64,000 nucleotides of DNA, from NCBI GenBank assembly GCA_002914845.1, contig JXTC01000040.1, positions 1,364,925-1,428,924 on the forward strand, given 5' to 3'. The translations under genes and the position numbers were made by a program. Shown in pieces: positions 51,455-62,800 of this stretch (position 1 is its first letter; each line of letters opens with the position of its first letter). The notes below the pieces were generated by a model. It had not been told where the DNA came from, searched no databases, and saw only the letters and a program-made list of their open reading frames with translations. The DNA is from Trema orientale. Lineage: Eukaryota; Streptophyta; Magnoliopsida; Rosales; Cannabaceae.

Positions 51455-52009
51455 GGGCCAGTTTGATAGAGCTGCAGATTCTAATAGAAACACCTTAAGT
51501 TATGCTGAGAGGAAAATCTATTGTAGCATAAAGCAATTGAGTGTTTGGTAAACTGTAATTGAAAAGTGTTGTGACTGAGAAAAGTTATATTAGAGCGTCT
51601 GGTGAACTATATCATTGAACTATTGTAGAAATATAAAATTACCAAAAGAGACATCTTGTATAATTGTATTTATTTTGCAAAGAGCCTATTAAATAAATAT
51701 GTTAATAGACTTTAATTTTACATAATTAAGCATATAAATATTTTTATAAAATATTTGTTTAAAAAATATTTGATATGAAAATAATTTAACTAAATTTATT
51801 ACTTATCATTTAACATAAGCTTCATAAATAAATTTTCGAGAATAAAATAAAGAATGTTGAAAATAATATGGATAAAATTGATATGTATTTTCTCATTTCA
51901 AATATGATTAAGTCGATAAGTGTTGATGAGAATTAGCGCATAATATAATTCAAATCTTGATTAAGTTGATATATAAAATAATACATAGCTAAAAAAAAAA
52001 GAGTTGTAA

Positions 52010-53690
52010 ATCCACTTATTAATTATGCTTCCATTAAACTTGTAGTAATTAGATCTCTAAAGTTGTCTATCGCTTGTGAGTTTGAGATACTACTGGCTTG
52101 GTATTCTTCTTCAATATTGGTCGCCGATTGATCATTTGCACAATAATCTAGATTGTCCCTAATTTTCTCAAAATGACGATCATGTTCAACATGTCTCCGA
52201 ATATAGTTATGTAATGTCATTGTATCAATTACTATTTTCACTTGTGTGATGAATGGATAACTAGGCGTGTCTCTTAATATTTTCTATCTTTTCTTCAACA
52301 CTCCAAAAGTTCATTTAATAAGACTCTTAAGAAAAGAATGTATTTGGTTGAATATCTCTTTATAACCTCTAGGTTAGGGACCGTCTTAAATTTATGGAAG
52401 ATGATACCTTTGACCCTTATATGGTCCTAAATATCTTTTTATCTGTGGGTATCCTGCATCCACCAAATCATATTTTCCTATCAAATACAAGATATGTAAA
52501 TGTTCAAAAAATTGTTAAAAGCTTAATAACAAGGGAACAAACATCAATTTGATGCCACTTTCCATTTTCAAGAGACTTGGGTTGAGAGAATATAGACCAA
52601 CTACAGTAACGTTATAACTAGCGGACTGGTCGTTGACATATCCTAGAGGCATTGTGGAAGATATTCTAGTAAAGGTAGATAAATCCATTTTTCTAGCTGA
52701 TTTCATTGTACTTGACATAGAGGAGGATAGAGATATTCTACTGATCTTAGGTAGACCATTTCTAGCCATAGGGAGAACACTAATTGACATCCAAAAAGGC
52801 GAACATACTATGAGAGTTGATGATCAAGAGGTAAAATTTAATATTTTTAAGGCCATGAAATTGAATGATGATCCTGAAAGTATATATATATATATAAATA
52901 AATTGTAACCTTGAGGTGGCTTTGGAAAATTTAAGGTTGGTTGACATAAAGTTAATAAAAATATTCTTGTATCATGGTCAGAGCCTTCCCATTCAGCATA
53001 TGCAAATATAAATTGCATATCAAAATTCCATACGACCATGATATTTTGAGTTGGTACCCCCTTTCTCCTAATAAATGGCATTTGATCTTTTGGAGGTGTT
53101 ATAGCTTTTACATGTACACTATTTATTGCATCAATGCAATTCTAAAAGCAAAATACAAATCTTTATATTATAAATTATAATATTAAAGATAAAAGAAAAA
53201 TAGTTTGGAAGATAACCTAAATGAAGTATGTATCTAGAGTCTCATAATTGGGTATCCTTAAATTTGGGGTCTGGTACTTTTAATACATCGACACTCATAA
53301 GACACAAAATATCTAAAACTTCGTTGAAATATCTACTAACAATCACGCTAGAGTGTTGAAATCGCTATTGTCTTAATCGGTTTCCAACACCTTGGCCTAA
53401 TATGAATAAAAACATTCCTAGTATTTTGAGGGCACACATTCTCCTTGAGCCCTATAGCCCATAATTAACTTGCAATTCATTGTATAACTTAATGAACATA
53501 TCTTTTTCTATTATAAACTTCCTATAACATCTACTTTCATTTCTTTTCAATACTTCCATCAACTATATATGACCTGTTTGAGAAAAATTCATTTACGGCG
53601 TCTTTTCAATATATGTCATATACTAATATTGAATAGCATAAGCAGATGCACATACAACTTGTAACTCAAACTCTTCGTCACTTTCTACCA
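52010..53690 (-). pseudogene. PIF/Harbinger DDE transposase relic
   Basis: Minus-strand pieces occur in family order: an N-terminal part with GMFLFILGQGVGNRLRQ-like sequence (about 53340-53430), RKGVPTQNIMVVWNFDMQFI and YAEWEGSDHDTRIF (52980-53075, first Asp region), then, beyond an insertion, LVDAGYPQIKRYLGPYKGQR (about 52405-52475, second Asp), TFGVLKKR (about 52300), and the C-terminal VIDTMTLHNYIRRH block (52023-52241). Stops occur in several places, for example after the YHLP block and beside the TFGVLKKR block, where the catalytic Glu would be expected, so it is inactive. The insertion between the first and second pieces is the Gypsy fragment. Confidence 0.8.
52510..52910 (+). mobile_element. 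Gypsy-type retrotransposon fragment (protease region), fossil
   Basis: The plus strand encodes a stretch like the retropepsin region of plant Ty3/gypsy polyproteins: YPRGIVEDILVKVDKSIFLA followed by the LILGRPFLA block. No LTR, reverse transcriptase or integrase is attached. It lies within the Harbinger transposase relic in opposite orientation and is a broken fragment with uncertain ends. Confidence 0.8.
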
Positions 53691-53913
53691 TTTTCTCTAG
53701 TCTAAAACGAACCTGTCATAAAGATAAGAAACATTTTCAATACAAGTACTAAAATTAGTTCTTACAAAGATAAGAAAATAAATATTACAATCAAGTCAAT
53801 TCAGGGTTTGTAAATATAAAAGTTTAAATTAATACAAGGTCTACAAAACATAAAATAGAAATCAAGTCATAATAATATACAACTAAGTAAAATAAGGATC
53901 TAAGAAGATGATC

Positions 53914-54950
53914 TTAAACTATATTCATATTTGAGCTAGTTAACTTAAATTCGAGTTTTTTCAAAGAAACAAACATTTCTTTCTTCTCTTTCACCAAAAA
54001 TAAGCGAGTTGCAAAAAAATACAACTCGCCCCCAATCTCTAGTCCAGGTAAAGAATCAAGTTCTTCAATAAAATCTGGTATACTCGAATTTGGCGTTTTA
54101 TTTCTCACAGTGGATATTCCAGTACTAATACTCTCCATAATATCTATAAGGCAAGAGAATTGTTGAGATAATTTTGCAGCTATTCCTACCTTTATTTGTC
54201 CTTTGCCTTTTTCTTTCCTCATTTTCTTCGTTTGTTTCTCAAGTTACTCAATTGATCTCTTATTGTTTTTCTCTTCAGGCAATTTATCATGCATAGGCTG
54301 ATCATCTGACTCATCACTACTCTCAACTTATTCTGGTAGGATTTCATTATCATTTGATATTTTTTCGGACACAGATGGAACTATTCCTGATGAAGGTGTC
54401 TAAGCATACTCCCCGGTGGCAACAGTGTTCCTAAACATCCTGTCTAATTTTTCATCTAATTTTGTTTCAATACCTCGGATACGAAACTTTGCAGCACTGA
54501 GTTGGGACTACAAGAGAAAATTAGAAAAATTAAAATTAATACTAATTTAATAATTATACTAATTTAATAGCAATGGTTAGTAATGTACCAGTAATTTAGC
54601 ATTCCACCAATCTTCAGATGCATCAACAGTTTTCTTCTTTATATTCTATCCTAAACCAGTTTCCTTGCCAATAAGTCGCTTCCAAAGTTTCCAGTCATTT
54701 TTTAGTGCATCCCACTTATTTTTCACTTGTTCTTGTATACACTCTTCCGGTTGTATTCTTCATATTTATTATTAAGTTCATAAATCTAAATCTATTTAAA
54801 TGAGTAGTAAGGCGATGTCCATCGTTAATTTCTTTGATGCATAAATCACAAAAAAAGAGTACAGTATCGGGATCCCATACTGCCTTAGCTCGTGGTACAC
54901 CCACATTTTGTGTACTACTAATGATATTATGTTCATTATTATTCATCTAA
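53914..54950 (-). pseudogene. PIF/Harbinger ORF1 (Myb/SANT-like DNA-binding protein) relic
   Basis: The N-terminal piece (54716-54946) has AVWDPDTVLFFCDLCIKEIN followed by HLNRFRFMNLI, the plant Myb/SANT-like domain found in ORF1 of PIF/Harbinger elements and in host L10-interacting Myb genes. The frame shifts near 54765 and resumes as NKWDALKNDWKLWKRLIGKE (about 54655-54715). The distal piece (53914-54222) ends with an ATRLFLVKEKKEMFVSLKK stretch typical of the family C terminus. Its place beside a Harbinger transposase makes a transposon origin much likelier than a host gene. Confidence 0.75.
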
Positions 54951-55079
54951 AAAGTAAATTGGCAAGTAATTAATATCACAAAGAATATTATACGATAAAA
55001 CTTTAGGGAAACATTAAAAATTATTGGAAGAGAGAAACCAATATACGGTAGAGAAAGAAATAAAATAGTAAACTACTAC

Positions 55080-55520
55080 GGGCTTGCTTGGATTCACTTT
55101 CGTTTTCTATTTTTTGTTTTTTTTTTTAAAACAGAAAAATGGAAATTTTTATTGGAAGTTTGCTTGGCAACCTTGTTTTTGTTTTTTGTTTTTAAAAATT
55201 ATTATCACAAATTTCGAAAAAAAGTGGTAATAAAAATTTTTTGATACCTTTATTTTTTTAAACAAATTTTAAAAACAAAAGAACATATAAATATTTGTAC
55301 ACAAGTATGTACATATATATATATGTATATACATACACAAATATAAGTTTATATGACTTTTTCTCTTATTATTTGCACTTTATTATTTTTGGAAACAAGT
55401 AGTGAAATAAAGTTTACCAAGTATGTTTCTTGTTTATAAAAATTGAAAACCAAAACAAAATTTTTACTTCCATTTTCAGTTTATTTAAACAAAAAACTGG
55501 AAGTGAATCCAAGCAAGCCC
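55080..55520. mobile_element. 441-bp MITE nested in the Harbinger relic
   Basis: Terminal inverted repeats of about 30 bp start GGGCTTGCTTGGATTCACTT at both ends. A 3-bp direct repeat TAC flanks it (55077-55079 and 55521-55523). The arms continue as poly-T and poly-A rich inverted sequence. A 3-bp duplication is in keeping with a PIF/Harbinger (Tourist-like) element, although TAC departs from the usual TWA. Confidence 0.75.
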
Positions 55521-56814
55521 TACATTGACATTAATTCACAAACATAATTCTGTATATAAATTTCATTATATAGATGGAATATGAAATACATAACGCATAT
55601 GCTACAAAATTTGTAGTTACATTTAAGACTATAGAGCCCAATCTGTTTATTAAAGCTAACGTAAACAAGAAAGAAAATCAAATGGGCCTTAAGCTTAAGA
55701 GAGAAGAGTAAGCCCACAAAACAAACTCTATACTATTTGTATTCAGTGTTTTGTAATATTCTATTCACGCATCTTTTTTCTCCATCTGCTTGCACCGTCG
55801 CTGACTGTCTCATATTATCATTCTCTTCTCAAGGCCTCTCACATAATTTAAATGTAAATAATTTTAAACTGATTTCCTTTAAGTAAATCAATCTTTGCAC
55901 TACAAAATGAAGAGAAAAACTACTTAGTATAGTTTGATATAATCAAAATTTCTTTCAATCAATAAATTAATACAAGAGTGTTAGTCTATCTCATAAACAA
56001 ACCAATCTTTATATTCAGTGCAAAATGAACATTTTTCTTTACCACAAAGATTAGAAGAGAGGTTTCTCTATCACTACACATAAAACCTATATTTTTTCTT
56101 TATCCTTGCATTTTTTCTCACGAAACAAACAAAAACAATCAAAGGTTTATCCACATTATAGTAAAAAATGCAACTAGATAAGTTTCAAAATCAAAATGGA
56201 GCAACATCTAGATTATAAATAATGCTAATTTCAAAAATCAATAACCCATTAACAATAACAACTATAGATTTGCAGAAAATTAGAAAGAGGAAGGTTGCTT
56301 ACAAAGAGGCAGAACTCTCAAGTCCTTGATTTACTTCACAGACGACTTTGTCAGTACGTGACATGATGAAAGATGAAAAAAAAAAGACGAGGAATAGAGA
56401 AGACAATCGGGAGATAGAAAGAAATACGTGACCTAAGAGATTGGGTTAGTTGTAATTTTCAGATTTATTTATAGGTATTTTTGTCCATCTTAATTATTCT
56501 TCGAAGAGAGATGCCAAATTCCCATTTAATCTAAAAAATAAAAGCTGGGGTGAGTCAACTTCGGATCTGAGCTTCGTTATGGACTAAATTTTTCAATAAT
56601 CCACTTTACCAAACATCTTTTAACCAAAACTTATTTAAAAGGTGGTATTCTTAGCTTCTCAAAAACTTACCCAAACTGGGCCTACGCTCGTCAATTCTTT
56701 TCCGCTGCTTCTCTCTCCCTCCCAAAAAAATAATATTTATAAAAACGCGAAAACATATTTAAAGTACTCTGGTTCAATTTGATAAGGACATGCCCATCTC
56801 CGACTCGGACTCCC

Positions 56815-59800
56815 ATGGACTCCGTCATATCCTCGGCGCTCGAAGAAATATGCTCGCATGGCGAAGCCGGCGTCTCTCTCCCCAAGCTCTGTTCCAGCCT
56901 CAACCCTTCTCTCTCGGCCTCTAACCTCGACCCCTCCTCTCCGGGCTTCAAGCAAGCCCTATGGGCCGGCCTCCTCGGCGTCCCCGCTCTCCAGTTCCGT
57001 GCTCCTCACAACGCCACGTACGGCGCCTCCGACCCCGCCGTACAGTCCTTCGAAGCCGCCGAGAGTCTCGACTTGAAGCTCGTCGCGGATGAGCGCCTCA
57101 GGGACAGCTTTTTGGGCCTCTACAATGTCCACTCTTCCAATGCCAAGCTTCCCTCGAATCAACGCCGCACCCTCCAGCGCCTCGCCCTTGCTCGGTTCGT
57201 TCGATTCGAAACGATTCTATTCGATTCTATTACCTTTAGCATTGGACATTCTTGATTTCATTACCTTTGATTGGTAGCTGGATTGCCGGATTTTAAATTT
57301 GTGTCTAGGTGCTCCGCTAGTTGGGTTTAATAGGGGGCCTTATGGGAGTGGAGTATGCTTGTGAAGAGTTAGCAAGTGTTTAAATAGTGATTATTAGGTG
57401 ATATTATATTAATAGCTTGTGTGGTTTTTGAACTCTAATTTTTATGTGAAAACCGTATATTTCGAATAGTTGCTCCGTTCGATTCACTGCTAACTGAATT
57501 GTAAGGTTTTGCAGCTCTCTTTTTTTCTCTTGCACTTACTAAGCAACAAAAGTGGTGGCTAACAGACTCTGAAGATTGTGTTTCTTGCAGAGAAAACGGA
57601 ATCACGCAAAATCAACTTGGCAAAGAATTTGGTATTAAAGGGCAATACTTATTCTATGTACTGAGGAAGCTCGAGTATCAAGGCTTAATTGTGAGGCAAT
57701 CTGCAGTTGTGAAGACGAAAGAAGCTTGTGACGAAGGGGAGGCAAGAAACAGCCAAAGCGTGACAACCAATTTAGTCTACTTATCTCGCTATGCAAAGCA
57801 TTTAGGCTCTCAGCAACAATTCGAGATCACCATGGAAGAACAAACTACTGAGAGTCTTGGTGATGTAAAGGGAGATGATGATTTAGCAGGCAGAGGGGAT
57901 GTGCTGGTAAAGGATTATCTTCCGGCAATGAAGGCGGTCTGTGATAAACTTGAAAAAGCAAATGGCAAGGTCAATCTTGTTGGAAGTTTTTAAGAATCTA
58001 TCTCCTTAGTATTATTATTGTTATTTTTTATTATTATTTTTGAATTTTTCTGATTCTGACCATGATGCTGATTTTTGTTCATGATATTTTCTGTTCAAGG
58101 TTCTTGTCGTTTCAGATATAAAGAAAGAGTTAGGTTATATTGGAGCTACCGCTTGGCATAGGGAGTGGAGGAAGGTAAATGATTTCGGCATTATCTATGA
58201 CAGAGTCTTTACTGAGCTATTCGGTATGTTGGTCATTTCTGATTGTCTCATTGGAATTTATGCCAGATCTGTTCCCGATTGATAGATGCCCATATTGTGG
58301 AGGAGTTTCACGCTAAAGTGAACGACAAGGTTGGACAAAAAGTTCTGTTTGATATTGTTTGTCTTGACCACATTTTTCTTTAATTTCTTTCATCAATTGC
58401 TTATTCTTTTTCCTTTACAGTTTTTGCTATAGAGCAAAGAAAGTCTTGAAAGAATCTTGAAGAAGAAACTGAACTGCTGATATTACTATAACAATATGCG
58501 TTATACATTAATTACAAGAGTCGTATTTCTCAAGTCCAAATTGAAATAAAAGAGTCCTAATTGAAATAAAAGATACAAGGAAATAAAAGTTCTAATGAAA
58601 TCGTGCGAGTCTATGTTTCATTTTGTTGTTTTCTTTCCCTATTACTTACAAGCTCCTGATAAGAGTAACTGGCTGTCATAAAAATTGTCCAGTGGATATT
58701 CCTGCTACCTAGACACTAGATTGTCACATTTGTTTCCTCTATGCTTATAAGCCACAGTTACTGCTTAAGATGTTGCGTTTATGAAGAAATGATAACTGTC
58801 GTAACTGTTTCATTGGAGATAACTGTCACAACTGTTTCATTGGAGATAACTGCCATAACTGTTTCATTGGATATATAACTTTTGATCTACGAGAAAGTGA
58901 CTAATTATTTTAGTGCTCTTGCTTGTCCATTTATTATGATGGCTGTCTTTATAAATATGCTCAATCAGACAGTAATCCAGTTTTAGAAGTTCACTTGTTA
59001 CCAAAATAGACAATTCGACTTATGTTTCTTCAAGAACACGGAACCATCAAGTGTGTTTGTAGGTCATGGTATGATTCTCTTTTGTACTTTGGGCAGGTTG
59101 AACGTTGCCTTCGTTTACTGAAGATTTTTTCTCCAGAGAGTTTGGAGCTCAAAACTCTTGGAAGTATAGATGATGATTTTGAGGAAGAACAGGTGAAGCT
59201 TGGGAAGAAATGTCAAGTCAGTAACCAGCTTGTAGAACTCCCTATTGAGCATCAAGTATATGATATGATCGATGCTGCTGGTTCTAAGGGTTTGACTATG
59301 GTGGAGGTTGGTGCATTAAGTTCTTGTATTTGCTTTAATCTTTTTGGTGCCAACATCAAGATCTATGGATTTTTTTTCCCTTTTTCAATAATTGATTTAT
59401 TTTTTAGTTTTTCGGATTTCCAAATTTGTGCCCCTCCAGCCTTCCTCATAATTTGGTGTCTTTGTTTCATTAGTCTCTTTTGCTATAGACATTCAAATCT
59501 CTAATCTATACGAAAAGAAAACCATTATTAATCTTACCTGAATTCGTAACTGCAATGTAGCTTTTTAGTGCTAACATTCCATCATCATCATAAGGGTTCC
59601 TATATTCTCTTGATATTTTACCTTAAGTTGCTTGCTCTGTGAGACACTGATATATTTTTTTGACCTGTGGGAGTCTCATGTAAGGGCAAAATTAACTTGC
59701 TAATGATACGTTTTAATGAGGCAAGATTGTTGAAGGTGGAATCAATATTCGATTATCTTAGATTTTTTCCCTTCAAATTTTTAAAGCTGCATAGAAAGGA

Positions 59801-62800
59801 GTGGTGTGTTTCAACAATTAATTCCATAATTTCTGCATTTGTGACGAACAGGTTTGCAGGGGACTTGGGATTGACAACAAAAAGAACTATGACCGACTTG
59901 TTAGTATGTTCTCTCGGTTTGGAATGGATCTGCAAAAAGAAAATCATAACAAAGGTGAGGTACATCGAGTTTGGACACCAGGGCGACGCAATCCTGAATC
60001 AGCTAATGCATATCCTAGTAAAACAAACACAGTCAATAACAATAGAACTTTTGATGATTTTGGGAATTTAGATGCTCATAATAGGTCTGCTGCGGCCTGT
60101 TCAGAGTCCGATCCATCAGTTTTGACAAAGGATATTGCTAGCCCTGAAAAAATGGAAAGTACTGACCTTTCTAGGGGTCCCCCTCAGGATACTGATTCTA
60201 ATCTTTTAGGTAACAATTCCCAAGAGATACTCATTGAGTCAAAAGATACCTTTTCTGAGACTGGACTTGACTTGGTGAGCATGGAAATGGAAACAAATGT
60301 CAATCCATCTGAAACATCTATTGTATTAAAGCCTTCCAATTCTGAATCAAATCGAAGATATCCATGTCTGCCTTTGACTGTGGAGAATGCACGGAGGGAG
60401 AAATGGATACTTGAACGGCTACAGGTTTCTTCAACGAACCCATATTTTCTTCTTGAAAATATTTGTTTTCCTTTGTCCAATATTCCATTTTTAAAATGCT
60501 AATGTTCATATTTTTTGTTTTATTATCCAGAATGAGAAGTTCATCATAATACCTGAGCTCCGTAAGTGGCTAAGGAGTCTTGAAAAAGATAAATGCACAA
60601 CAACAGATAGTAAAACTATTGACCGGCTTTTGAACAAGCTTCAACAAGAAGGGCACTGCAAATGCCTAAAAATAAATGTTCCCGTTCTCAAAAATTATGG
60701 TGGTAGCCGAACCACTCAGGTGGTTTTACACCCGGATGTTCAAAGCTTGTCTCCTGAACTAGTTTCAGAAATTCATGATCGATTGAGGTCTTTTGAGATT
60801 CAAAGCCGTGGCCAATGCTCATCTCGATTGAAGAACAATGAATCAATTCCTGTATTGAACGATGTCCAGAGGACTCAGAACCATGCTAGTTCAGATGCTC
60901 GAGCCATTAAATCTGAAGCAATGCGTGCTAATGGCTTTATTTTGGCAAAAATTATTCGTGCAAAGTTGCTACACAGTTTTTTGTGGGATCACCTTTATGG
61001 TTCTGGAAATTCCAACGAAGATTTATCATCTGGAAAACGTGTTTATGAGCTTCACAATCCTTATAGTAGCAGCAAATTGTTTTCCCTTGAAGCAACAATT
61101 AAGGCCATTCCCATTGAGCTATTCTTACAAGTTGTGGGATCTACTCAAAATTTTGATAATATGATTGAGAAGTGCAAGCAAGGATTGTGTCTTTCTGATC
61201 TTCCTGTTCAGGAGTACAAGTCTTTGATGGATGATCATGGAACTAAAAGGCTCTCATCGGTCATTGACATCTTGCGAAGGTTAAAGGTATAGTTAATTGG
61301 TTGATTGTAACATAGGTTCCTTTTATAAGTATACTCCGTCATTCATAATGTTCTCCGATGTTTCATATTCCATCCAGGTTGAACATAATAACTATAAACT
61401 TCAACAAGTCCTATTTTTAGGTTCACTTTTTCCTGTGATTTTAGCAGGACCCAGGCTTGGTTTTGAGAGAAATTCTTCTTGCCCCTCCCGCTTATATTTG
61501 CATAATCAAAATTCCATTGTTGTGCTTTTATGTTCTATACTCACACCATCATGCTTAACATTTAATTATTAATGTAGTTGATTCGGATGGTAAGTGATGA
61601 ACATCCAAAAGATGGATCCCAAGTCTTGCAAGCAACATTCATACATGCATTGGAGCTTAAGCCGTACATTGAGGAACCGATTTCAAAGGATTCAATATCT
61701 TTGAGTTTTAGACCTCTTGATCTTCGCCCACGAATCAGACATGATTTTGTCCTCTCAAACAGAAAAGCCGTTGATGAGTATTGGACAACTTTAGAATACT
61801 GCTATGCAGCTGCAGATCCTAGAGCCGCTTTACATGCATTTCCTGGATCTACTGTTAATGAGGTAAGCATGGAAGAAATTTTAATTCCCCCCTTTTTCTG
61901 TAAGGTTGTGTAGTGAATTATTTTCCCATTGACACTCAAACAGAATAAAACCCATACTAGCAGTTTAGGAAATCATCCATTCAGCCTACACTTGATTCTG
62001 GAGTCAACTATTTACACTATTGGGAACATAATTAAAAAAATATGAAAATATAATATTAGGGAGGAGTAAAATTGGAAAGAAGAACAAAATATGAAATAAA
62101 TTGGAAAGAAGAACAAAATATGAAAATCAATGTGTTTTACTCTTTTCCAAATTGTGTACTCATCAAAGAGACTGGCCATTCCCTTTCAAAACTCTAAAAT
62201 CAATTCTTCAAGATTACCGTTTTTTCCTATCTAATCTTAACAGGTATTTTAATCGGATGTCAGGTTTAGAAAGGATTATTTTTCATTGATATATTGAGAG
62301 CACAAAGGAATGTCTGTTATATTGACTCAATACAAGATATGAAATAAAGACAAAATCAGCAAGAATAAAGGCTGTACAACAACAAAATATCTACAAAATA
62401 AAAACATACAATCAGACAAATTATCCCAATTCATATAGTCAAGAATCTCCCTAGTTAATGAGAATAAAGCAATAAAAACTGCAGTAAATCCCTTGAGATT
62501 TTTGGGATTTTCCACATTTCCACTCAAGCTAGTTTGAAGATGTCGATCATTCCCAGCATGCCAACTAGAGATTGGAAAGGTAAATTCAACAATCCCTTTG
62601 TGAGGATGTTAGCCAGTTGCTTTTTTGTCGGAATATATGGTATGTAAATTATTCCACTTTCAATCTCCTTCTTACTGGAGTGTCTGTCAATCTCAACATG
62701 TTTTGTACGATCATGATGAACATGGTTGTGAGCAATGTTGATGGCAGCATTGTTGTCACAATACAACTTCGTAGGAGTTTCTATTTCTACCTTCAATTCT

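Larger units (their letters stand above)
51455..56682 (-). mobile_element. Degenerate PIF/Harbinger transposon with nested insertions
   Basis: The left end GGGCCAGTTTG follows TTA, and the right end read inwards is GGCCCAGTTTGG. The left 240 bp are related to the MITE at 6237. Inside, on the minus strand, are the two genes of this superfamily: a Myb/SANT-like ORF1 (about 53914-54950) and a DDE transposase (about 52010-53690), both dead. A Gypsy fragment (about 52510-52910) and a MITE (55080-55520) have inserted. The right flank is TAC rather than TTA, so the target duplication is imperfect, or the true right end has been lost and this is a coincidental end. Confidence 0.7.

Noticed and set aside
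56691-57162. Antisense and alternative frames over the first TFIIIC exon
   Set aside because: The first exon is GC-rich, which leaves all frames open; only the frame starting at 56815 continues through seven further exons with family motifs.
59667-60071. 134-codon frame before and across TFIIIC exon 6
   Set aside because: It is in a different frame from the exon and mostly intronic.
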